DNA from: DAOTWY01 sp003696565
GTDB lineage: Bacteria; Chloroflexota; Anaerolineae; Aggregatilineales; Phototrophicaceae
Assembly (NCBI GenBank): GCA_034435635.1
Contig: DAOTWY010000056.1
Span: forward strand, 1 to 28,269
Reading direction: 5' to 3'
Length of the DNA stretch: 28,269 nt
Part shown: positions 22,758-28,269 of the stretch, in pieces
Position numbering within the stretch: position 1 is the first letter of the stretch
How the letters are laid out: every line of letters starts with the position of its first letter
The notes under the pieces: generated by a model
What the model saw: the letters and a program-made list of their open reading frames with translations, nothing else
Database searches by the model: none
What the model was told of the DNA's origin: nothing
Program-made: the position numbers and the translations under genes

Positions 22758-22934
22758 ATGTCAAACGTTAAATATTCGATTGTAGAAACACGGGTGAGAT
22801 GCCCGCGTTGTGGTTGTCGGTCATCTTACTTTTTAGGTGTTTCAATTATCAACACCGGGCGAAAAATTAAACGGCGCAAACATTTTGTCTGCGCCGATGT
22901 ATGCTGTAATTATCGTTGGCGAGAAACAAGTTAG
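22758..22934 (+). CDS. 58-residue zinc-ribbon protein
   Basis: A short gene encoding a basic protein with two cysteine clusters: CPRCGC at 15-20 and CADVCC at 45-50. The spacing C15-x2-C18 and C45-x3-C49 (or Cys50) suits a single zinc ribbon, with the arginine/lysine-rich hairpin GRKIKRRKHFV between. Ribbons like this bind nucleic acid or protein, and the pattern recalls small ribosomal or transcription-type ribbons; no specific family is assigned. It starts at ATG 22758, with a weak AGGGAC upstream. Its TAG (22932-22934) overlaps the stop of the convergent SPFH gene by four bases. The clean cysteine pattern and lysine/arginine content argue for a real gene despite its length. Confidence 0.7.
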   Translation: MSNVKYSIVETRVRCPRCGCRSSYFLGVSIINTGRKIKRRKHFVCADVCCNYRWRETS

Positions 22935-23998
22935 TTCCCGCTTTCCGCCTCATCTGTAACTGGATCAGGGACTTCTGGTGCGGTGAAGTTCGGGTTTGCT
23001 TGTGGCAAGTCCTGCAAACTATCGAAATCAAACAGGAATGGGCTGTTAGATGGTAAGAAGATCAAGCCAACATTGTCATTTAGCCGTTGAATATATTCAT
23101 ATTGGATAAGTGCCGGGTTAGCTGCAATTTGTTCACTGATGACAGCTAAGGCTTGTGCCTGTGCGTTGGCTTCGATGATGGCAGCTTCTGCCCGACCGCG
23201 CGCCCGCTCAATATCGGCGTTGGCTTGTGCCTCTGCTTCTATGCGGATACGTTCCTGTGCGATCTCTGCACGCTGTAATGCCTGTTGTTCGGTCACTTTT
23301 TCTTCAATGGCTTGCACAAATTCATCACTAAAGGTCAAGTTACGGATGAGTGCCTCAGTTAATTGCAATCCTTCTTGGTCAAATTCCTCACGGATTGAGT
23401 CTTCAATTTCTTGTTCTAAGGTTGCGCGGCTTTCGCCATAAATCGCTTCTGCATTGTACCGGGCGACTTGGTTACGTACCAAATTCCGCACCGTCGGGCG
23501 GACAAATTCATCCCGATAGCGATTTTGCCAGCGCACATGCACCAAGTTGATCTGTTCTGGATCAATATTAAACAGCACCGTGACATCGATCAACACTTCT
23601 TGTCCATCACGGGTGCGGGCGACAATCGCATCATCTCCTTGGCGTGCGCCTTCCTCTTGGATGCCAGACATCGTGTATTCTTGCTGGCTAACATCATAGA
23701 TTGTTGCATCCTGCAGAATTGGAATCACAATGTGTGTCCCTGGCGTTAAACCTGAACTACTTAACTCACCGGAAAGGGTATTGAACACCACAGCCCGTTG
23801 TTGTGGTTCGACTACTACAACGCCCTGGCTGACGATGCTCATGAGCAGACCAAACACCAACCCAAACAATGCGAGAAACACCCCGCCACGCACTGGCTTG
23901 CCTTGTGATGCCGCTACGACCACAATACCCACCCCAGCCAAAAATGCCAGGAAGCCAAGCAGCGCAACTGCGCCTAAAATTGCACTAATGCCACCCAT
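22931..23998 (-). CDS. SPFH/prohibitin-family membrane protein
   Basis: A 355-residue protein with two N-terminal hydrophobic segments (about 5-31 and 40-62), then an SPFH (stomatin/prohibitin) domain. VVVVEPQQRAVVFNTLSGEL is its opening, GLTPGTHIVIPILQDATIYDVSQQEYTM the loop, and DGQEVLIDVTVLFNIDPEQI the core strands, as in prohibitins. Residues about 210-290 are a long Ala/Glu-rich coiled coil (EKVTEQQALQRAEIAQERIRIEAEAQANADIERARGRAEA). Prohibitin-like proteins form large membrane rings and often associate with FtsH-type proteases. No protease gene is next to it here. It has an AGGAGG ribosome site, and its stop overlaps the zinc-ribbon gene by four bases. Confidence 0.92.
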   Translation of the reverse strand: MGGISAILGAVALLGFLAFLAGVGIVVVAASQGKPVRGGVFLALFGLVFGLLMSIVSQGVVVVEPQQRAVVFNTLSGELSSSGLTPGTHIVIPILQDATIYDVSQQEYTMSGIQEEGARQGDDAIVARTRDGQEVLIDVTVLFNIDPEQINLVHVRWQNRYRDEFVRPTVRNLVRNQVARYNAEAIYGESRATLEQEIEDSIREEFDQEGLQLTEALIRNLTFSDEFVQAIEEKVTEQQALQRAEIAQERIRIEAEAQANADIERARGRAEAAIIEANAQAQALAVISEQIAANPALIQYEYIQRLNDNVGLIFLPSNSPFLFDFDSLQDLPQANPNFTAPEVPDPVTDEAESGN

Positions 23999-24083
23999 TA
24001 TCGGCAGCCTCCTTTTTAACTTTAACTCTTCTCAAATAACTCTTATCGATTATAACATGCTGTACCGTGTACATGGGATGCCT

Positions 24084-24100
24084 CCCCTAATAATTGGGGG
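24084..24100. terminator. Hairpin between biotinyl carrier and SPFH genes
   Basis: CCCCTAAT pairs with ATTGGGG across a very short loop. It lies 42 bases past the carrier-protein stop on the minus strand. No T-tract follows, so termination is uncertain. Confidence 0.35.
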
Positions 24101-24141
24101 GTATTCTGATGGGCTTCTTATGTTGGGGATAAACCAGGTGA

Positions 24142-24633
24142 TTATTCTTGCTTATCCGCGGTGACAAACTCCACCAGCCGCTGACCACGTTCCACAATAT
24201 CCCCCTTATGCACCAAAATTTGCTTGATGCGCCCGTCCGTTGGTGCATTAACACGAATTTCCATTTTCATCGCCTCTAAGATCATTAATGTTTGTCCACT
24301 TTTGACCATGTCATCAACCGCGACCAACACATCAACAACTTGGCTAGGCATCTGTGCGGTTAGGTCACTGTCACTGCTAGATTGTTTACGGCGTGGTTGG
24401 GGGACGGTCAGCAGATAACTTTGCCCGTTGATGTGGACATATCGTTGATCTCCTTCTTTGGCGATATGGGCAATTGCACGCCCATCACCCCAATCCAACA
24501 GTAAACCGCCATCGGATGTGGATTCGACATGCAGCGTATATGTTTGGTCGTCCACTGTGGCGGTAAGGCTTCCATCCGCGTTGTGGGTTAAATGGACATG
24601 GTGAGTCTGATTATTATAACGATAACTTGGCAT
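24142..24633 (-). CDS. Biotin/lipoyl-attachment carrier protein (BCCP-like)
   Basis: A 163-residue protein with a C-terminal biotinyl domain: the motif EAMKMEIRVNAP (120-131) puts the biotinylated lysine at 123, followed by GRIKQILVHKGDIVERGQRLVEF. The N-terminal half (about 1-80) is a strand-rich domain (YRYNNQTHHVHLTHNADGSLTATVDDQTYTLHV) like that before the carrier domain in acyl-CoA carboxylase alpha subunits or oxaloacetate decarboxylase-type proteins. A Ser/Lys linker joins the two. It should carry CO2 for a biotin-dependent carboxylase, but no carboxylase or transferase gene is nearby, so its partner is elsewhere. The ribosome site is weak (AGAATAG about six bases before the ATG). It is divergent from the small gene at 24861. 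Confidence 0.88.
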   Translation of the reverse strand: MPSYRYNNQTHHVHLTHNADGSLTATVDDQTYTLHVESTSDGGLLLDWGDGRAIAHIAKEGDQRYVHINGQSYLLTVPQPRRKQSSSDSDLTAQMPSQVVDVLVAVDDMVKSGQTLMILEAMKMEIRVNAPTDGRIKQILVHKGDIVERGQRLVEFVTADKQE

Positions 24634-24860
24634 AATCTATTCTTTTGTAACATCATAATAAGATGTTCGATTTTTACCACAAAATGAGCCAGACCACAAA
24701 AGTCAGAAAATGTGAGGTGTGTTGAAGCTGGCGGATGTTGGTTCAGACGATACCGCTTAGGAAGTGAAACATTCATCTAGTGTGTGGGCAGTTGATTTAC
24801 CCAAAATGCCGAAATCGTATAAAATAAACGCACGGTGGTATAAAATGGGAGTGAACCAAA

Positions 24861-25025
24861 ATGACCCCAAAAGAGCAATTGATTGAAAAAATTCACACGC
24901 TAACTGACGAACAAGCAGCCGCTTTGTTAGCCATTATTGATATTATTTTAGACCCGCAAGTGATGGCAACGTATCGTGATTTGCTGGATGATGCGGCGGC
25001 GCAATTAGGCAAGGATTGGTCATGA
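24861..25025 (+). CDS. 54-residue helical protein coupled to a membrane-protein gene
   Basis: A short frame encoding MTPKEQLIEKIHTLTDEQAAALLAIIDIILDP and a second helix ending LLDDAAAQLGKDWS. It is a two-helix, acidic protein without cysteines or TM helices. The TPKEQLIEKIxxLTDEQ opening recalls small helical antitoxin-like or DUF2281-like proteins, but no toxin follows. The next gene's ATG (25022) overlaps its TGA in ATGA, so the two are translationally coupled. A GGGAG tract lies about 11 bases before the ATG. I believe it is a real gene because of that coupling and the clean helix pattern, but its role is unknown. Confidence 0.65.
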   Translation: MTPKEQLIEKIHTLTDEQAAALLAIIDIILDPQVMATYRDLLDDAAAQLGKDWS

Positions 25026-25789
25026 TGCAACCGCAGCGCGCTTATGAACCCGCAACGCTCACAGGGTTAAAAATGTTGGCAGTCTTAGTTTATGGTGGTG
25101 CGGCAGCGGCGATTTTTGGCGGCTTTTTTCTATTGCCATGGGCTGGGCGTGGCATTGAATTGAGTGGGCAGGAACTCAGCCAATTGTTACAAAAAGAGGC
25201 GGCGGAAGTCGCTAATTTAACCAATGCTTTATCTCTTTCAGAGTTGACAGATATACCTCGCCGGATTTTGGAACGTTATTGGTCAGCTTTTGCTGTTTAT
25301 TTTGTGTTGGTGTTAGGGGTTGGTTATGCGTTGGCGGCAATGTCGTCGTTGATTGGTGCAATGATGCGGCGGGCGGTACGCCCGTTAGGTCCTTTAGGTC
25401 GCTTTTTTGCGCTTATCAATATGCTGATTATGTTTGTGTTGAATGTTGCTATTCCATATTTTATCTTGTCAACCTATTATGATCGCTTTCTTGATTTATT
25501 GGGTGGTACACAGATTGGCTTTTTGGTCGTGTTTATCGGTGCGATGGCAGGCGGGGTGATGGGTATCGTTGAGATTGCAGCTCGCTTTTTCATTCAGGAA
25601 CCAGAGCCATACTATCCGCCGCCGGGGTATTATCCACCGCCAGGCACACAACCACCAATGTATCCGCCGCAGCAATATCCGCCACAGGGTGGGCAGCACC
25701 CCCCAATACACCCATCACAATATCCTGGGAACTATCCGCCACAGCAGCCTGGCTACCCGCCCGCCAATCCAGATAAGCCTAAACGATAA
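25022..25789 (+). CDS. Four-TM membrane protein with Tyr-Pro-Pro-rich tail
   Basis: A 255-residue protein with hydrophobic helices at about 15-40, 87-112, 130-152 and 164-188. Between the first two lies a polar loop (SGQELSQLLQKEAAEVANLTNAL). The last 65 residues form a tail of YPPP and YPPQ units (PYYPPPGYYPPPG, YPPQQYPPQGG), the low-complexity type that binds or clusters proteins in many bacterial membrane proteins. No enzyme motif is visible. The ATG at 25022 is five bases after AAGGAT and overlaps the upstream TGA; an ATG at 25025 is an alternative. It is followed by the J-protein gene after 80 bases, which suggests a common transcript and perhaps a stress or envelope role, but that is inference. 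Confidence 0.78.
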   Translation: MMQPQRAYEPATLTGLKMLAVLVYGGAAAAIFGGFFLLPWAGRGIELSGQELSQLLQKEAAEVANLTNALSLSELTDIPRRILERYWSAFAVYFVLVLGVGYALAAMSSLIGAMMRRAVRPLGPLGRFFALINMLIMFVLNVAIPYFILSTYYDRFLDLLGGTQIGFLVVFIGAMAGGVMGIVEIAARFFIQEPEPYYPPPGYYPPPGTQPPMYPPQQYPPQGGQHPPIHPSQYPGNYPPQQPGYPPANPDKPKR

Positions 25790-25869
25790 TGCGCTTGTTG
25801 TTTACGCGCCTCTAACACGTGTCGGTTAAGATGTGCTTGCAAAATTATGCAATATAGGCAAAGGGATTT

Positions 25870-26757
25870 ATGGATTATTATCAAGTTTTAGGCGTGAGCC
25901 GTAACGCCACAGAAAAGGAAATTAAATCCGCATTTCGTCGCCTGGCAAAGCAATACCACCCGGATGCTAATCCGAATGATCCTACGGCAGAAGAACGCTT
26001 TAAACAAATTAACCAAGCCTATGAGACACTGGCAGACCCCACCAAACGCCAGTTGTATGATCAATTCGGTCCTGATTATGAAAAATACGCTGCGGCAGGG
26101 TATCGTCCTGGTCAGGGCAATCCATTCGGTAATCAAGGCGGTAATCAGCGCGTTAATGTTGAGTTTGACAACGGCGCGTTTGCTGATTTATTTGAGTCCT
26201 TTTTTGGTGGCTTTGGACGTAAAGCACACAAACCAGACTCAACCCCAGGGCGCGACATTGAGCAGCGCGTGGTCATCACCTTACGAGAAGCCTACGACGG
26301 TACAATGCGCTATATTTCTAAATCCGGGCAACGCAAAAAGGTTAAAATTCCCCCAGGAGCGGATACCGGTACCAAAATCCGCATCGCAGGGGAGGGTGAA
26401 CCCCCGATGATGAGCGGCGGCACCCCCGGTGATCTATATTTAATTGTGGAGGTAGAGCCTGACCCAACCTTTGAGCGTGATGGCGATGATTTAATTGTCG
26501 ATGTAAAGGTAGATGCATTTACGGTGATGCTAGGCGGAGATGTTGAAGTACCCACCATGACGCGCCCGGTTCGGCTTAAATTACCTGCTGGCACACAATC
26601 CGGGCAAAAACTGCGCATTAGCGGTAAAGGGATGCCCCGCCGTAAAGGGGATGGATATGGTGATCTTTACGCTCGCATTCAGATCACTGTGCCCAAATCG
26701 CTTACACCGCAGCAACGAGATATGGTAGAACAACTGCGGCGTTCGCTTCAGGAATAA
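25870..26757 (+). CDS. Class B J-domain co-chaperone (CbpA/DnaJ-like)
   Basis: A 295-residue cytoplasmic co-chaperone. The J domain (about 1-68) carries DYYQVLGVSRNATEKEIKSAFR and the HPD motif at 30-32 that stimulates Hsp70. A Gly/Asn/Phe-rich linker (about 77-118, with FADLFESFFGGFG) leads directly into the two C-terminal substrate-binding domains (RDIEQRVVITLREAYDGTMRYI, then VKIPPGADTGTKIRIAGEGEP and LKLPAGTQSGQKLRISGKGMP). The four CxxCxGxG repeats of DnaJ proper are absent, so it is class B, like CbpA. No DnaK or GrpE gene is next to it. An AAAGGG ribosome site lies seven bases before the ATG. It probably shares a transcript with the four-TM protein gene. Confidence 0.93.
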   Translation: MDYYQVLGVSRNATEKEIKSAFRRLAKQYHPDANPNDPTAEERFKQINQAYETLADPTKRQLYDQFGPDYEKYAAAGYRPGQGNPFGNQGGNQRVNVEFDNGAFADLFESFFGGFGRKAHKPDSTPGRDIEQRVVITLREAYDGTMRYISKSGQRKKVKIPPGADTGTKIRIAGEGEPPMMSGGTPGDLYLIVEVEPDPTFERDGDDLIVDVKVDAFTVMLGGDVEVPTMTRPVRLKLPAGTQSGQKLRISGKGMPRRKGDGYGDLYARIQITVPKSLTPQQRDMVEQLRRSLQE

Positions 26758-26848
26758 GCATAGCTTATATAGCTGGTCTGCCAACCTTGTTTAAAAATAT
26801 CGTTTAGTAAGCTGATTTTCAGCTATGACTCATCCTTAACCGCTAGAA

Positions 26849-26878
26849 TTTTTATTGTGATAAACATCACGATAAAAA
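26849..26878. promoter_or_regulatory. Long palindrome containing a CRP/FNR-type site
   Basis: TTTTTATTGTGAT and ATCACGATAAAAA are inverted repeats at 12 of 13 positions around AAAC. The core TGTGA-TAAACA-TCACG (26856-26871) matches the CRP consensus TGTGA-N6-TCACA at 9 of 10 positions. It ends 21 bases before the ATG at 26900, so a bound regulator would block transcription; it could also act as a terminator of the J-protein gene. Confidence 0.45.
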
Positions 26879-26899
26879 TAAATTGATAAGGATAAATTC

Positions 26900-28084
26900 A
26901 TGTGGCGATTGATGGTGTTGTTAGCGGTTGCGGCTGGAATTTTAGCATTGGGGTTTAGTTTGGTGGATGCGGGTAAACGTGGAGATGTATCCGCACAGGC
27001 GGTTATTCAAACCGGCACGGTTGACATCAACAGTTATGCACGGGCGGTTGAGCCTTGGGATTGGCAGTTCCCGCGTGACCACGGCGCACATCCGGCATTT
27101 CAAACAGAGTGGTGGTATTATACCGGCAATTTACAAGCAGATAATGGGCGGCGGTTTGGCTTTCAGTTTACGGTGTTCCGTCGTGCAATCAACCCATTGA
27201 TCTCAGATAGCCCATCTGAGTGGCGCACTGGGCAAATTTATATGGCACACTTTACTGTCAGTGACATCGCTAATGAGCGTTTTTTCCATGATGAACGCTA
27301 CAGCCGAGGTGGTGCAGGCTTGGCAGGTGCAATGCCTGTATATGGGGACGAATCGACTTATGATGAAGCGTATCATGTATGGTTGGAAGACTGGCAAGTC
27401 CGCGCAGTAATGGATGGGCAATATCTCATCAATGCACAAAGTGGTTCGTTTGCGGTTGATCTTACATTAAACGAAGCCAAACCACCAGCGTTGCAAGGAT
27501 ATGCCGGGTTAAGCCCTAAAAGCGCAGAAGTAGGTAACGCCAGTTACTATTATAGTTTGCCCCGCTTGGAAACTGCGGGCACGGTGCGCATTGATGATCA
27601 ATCGTTCGCGGTGACAGGTGTAACGTGGATGGATCATGAGTTTTCCACTAGCGCGCTGGGGGGAAATGCCCAAGGATGGGACTGGTTCGGTTTGATCTTT
27701 GATGAAGGCTATGAGTTGATGGTCGGCAAGATTCGCCTGGTAGATGGCGGGCGTGAGCCAGCTTTTGGCGGCTTACTCATCCTACCAAATGGCGAAACAC
27801 GCTACCTACCATCAGAGACGTTCACGATTGAACCAACCACCACTTGGACGAGTCCACACACTGGGGCGGTTTATCCTGCTGGCTGGACCATCCGAATTGA
27901 TGCGGCTGCTGTGGGGCGTGATGAAGATGTGGTGTTAACCGTCACCCCCTTACAAGCAGACCAAGAGCTACATAGCGGTGATATTGCCTATTGGGAAGGT
28001 GCTGTCCGTGTAGAGGGCACATTCCACGGTTATGGCTATGCTGAATTAACCGGCTATGTTGATTCTATGACGGGGCGGTTTTAA
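26900..28084 (+). CDS. Secreted CrtC/AttH-family lipocalin-like protein
   Basis: A 394-residue protein with an N-terminal signal or anchor helix (WRLMVLLAVAAGILALGFSLV). The body matches the CrtC/AttH (carotenoid 1,2-hydratase-like) double lipocalin fold: QTEWWYYTGNLQ, GRRFGFQFTVFRR, AHFTVSD, GSFAVDLTLNEAKPPALQG, VTGVTWMDHEFSTS, GWDWFGLIFDEG and the ending YWEGAVRVEGTFHGYGYAELTGY. WMDHEF is the conserved centre between the two lobes. True CrtC adds water to carotenoids in phototrophs, but most family members in other bacteria are secreted proteins without proven chemistry, and no carotenoid gene is nearby. An AAGGATAAA ribosome site precedes the ATG. The palindrome just upstream may regulate it. 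Its stop is two bases from that of the convergent permease gene. Confidence 0.88.
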   Translation: MWRLMVLLAVAAGILALGFSLVDAGKRGDVSAQAVIQTGTVDINSYARAVEPWDWQFPRDHGAHPAFQTEWWYYTGNLQADNGRRFGFQFTVFRRAINPLISDSPSEWRTGQIYMAHFTVSDIANERFFHDERYSRGGAGLAGAMPVYGDESTYDEAYHVWLEDWQVRAVMDGQYLINAQSGSFAVDLTLNEAKPPALQGYAGLSPKSAEVGNASYYYSLPRLETAGTVRIDDQSFAVTGVTWMDHEFSTSALGGNAQGWDWFGLIFDEGYELMVGKIRLVDGGREPAFGGLLILPNGETRYLPSETFTIEPTTTWTSPHTGAVYPAGWTIRIDAAAVGRDEDVVLTVTPLQADQELHSGDIAYWEGAVRVEGTFHGYGYAELTGYVDSMTGRF

Positions 28085-28100
28085 GCTCACTTTTTTGAGC
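28085..28100. terminator. Short hairpin at a convergent gene end
   Basis: GCTCA (28085-28089) pairs with TGAGC (28096-28100) around CTTTTT. It covers the stop of the minus-strand gene and starts right after the plus-strand stop. A 5-bp stem is weak, so its function is uncertain. Confidence 0.3.
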
Positions 28101-28269
28101 GTGGATCAACGGCATCTCGCAGACCGTCACCAACAAAATTGATGCTCAACACCGTGAACAAAATCAACATCCCTGGATAAAACCATAACCAAGGCGCGGA
28201 TTCAAATTCTTGTCGTGCGTCGTTGAGCATCGTCCCCCAGGTGGCGGTTGGCGGTTTTACACCTAAACC
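28087..28269 (-). CDS. DppC/OppC-type ABC transporter permease, C-terminal fragment (5' end outside window)
   Basis: The last 60 codons of a gene entering from the right edge. The peptide has GLGVKPPTATWGTML, then W-L-W-F-Y-PGMLILFTVLSINFVGDGLRDAVDPR, which is the standard end of dipeptide/oligopeptide-type permeases: the last TM helix followed by GDGLRDxxDPR. The complete protein would be about 300 residues with six helices and would pair with a DppB-type permease, two ATPases and a binding protein, all expected beyond the window. The frame runs without a stop to base 28269. Its TGA is two bases from the stop of the convergent CrtC/AttH gene. Confidence 0.9.
   Translation of the reverse strand, partial: GLGVKPPTATWGTMLNDARQEFESAPWLWFYPGMLILFTVLSINFVGDGLRDAVDPRSKK

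Overview
The window looks like chromosomal DNA from a Chloroflexota bacterium, most likely of the Anaerolineae and relatives. This placement is inferred from style, not from a marker gene: moderate GC, TTG starts beside ATG, secreted proteins carrying bacterial SH3 (SH3b) domains on long Thr-Pro stalks, WD40/TolB-like propellers, a membrane Ser/Thr kinase, and a Liv-type substrate-binding protein. No rRNA, tRNA, CRISPR array, phage gene or transposase was seen. The genes read as ordinary chromosomal housekeeping and envelope genes in short transcription units on both strands.

Left part (1-4527): the 3' end of a WD40+SH3b protein; a two-gene unit (metallo-beta-lactamase-fold protein and a small alpha/beta protein); a convergent FmdB-like protein; and an NAD-dependent epimerase. 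About 700 bases follow without a convincing gene but with a nested inverted-repeat element. The MBL-fold protein has lost nearly all metal ligands, and the FmdB-like protein has lost all four zinc cysteines.

Centre left (4528-10572, minus strand): a secreted subtilase with two carboxypeptidase-regulatory-like modules, and a 1188-residue receptor kinase (kinase, TM helix, SH3b, Thr-Pro stalk, three jelly-roll-like modules). The kinase leader contains two interleaved 7-bp inverted repeats.

Centre (10770-17991): a Liv-type binding protein and a LivH permease separated by an 11-bp stem-loop, with no other Liv subunits nearby; a single-domain response regulator ending base-to-base against livH; a secreted stand-alone homologue of the SecD P1 domain; a cytoplasmic sulfite-oxidase-like molybdoenzyme; a small STAS-like protein; and a lipoprotein with Thr-Pro stalk, propeller and SH3b domain.

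Right part (18168-28269): a GNAT acetyltransferase; a coupled pair (small protein and YhhN/lysoplasmalogenase-family membrane protein); class I fructose-1,6-bisphosphatase; a membrane protein; a small helical protein; a 58-residue zinc ribbon whose stop overlaps that of an SPFH/prohibitin protein; an orphan biotinyl carrier protein; a 54-residue protein coupled to a four-TM protein with a Tyr-Pro-Pro tail; a class B J-protein; a CrtC/AttH-family secreted protein; and the C-terminal end of a DppC/OppC-type permease at the right edge.

No single new multi-gene system is obvious. The most unusual items are the secreted SecD-P1 homologue, the metal-free MBL and FmdB homologues, the interleaved repeats in the kinase leader, the small zinc ribbon, and a pair of dispersed intergenic repeats.
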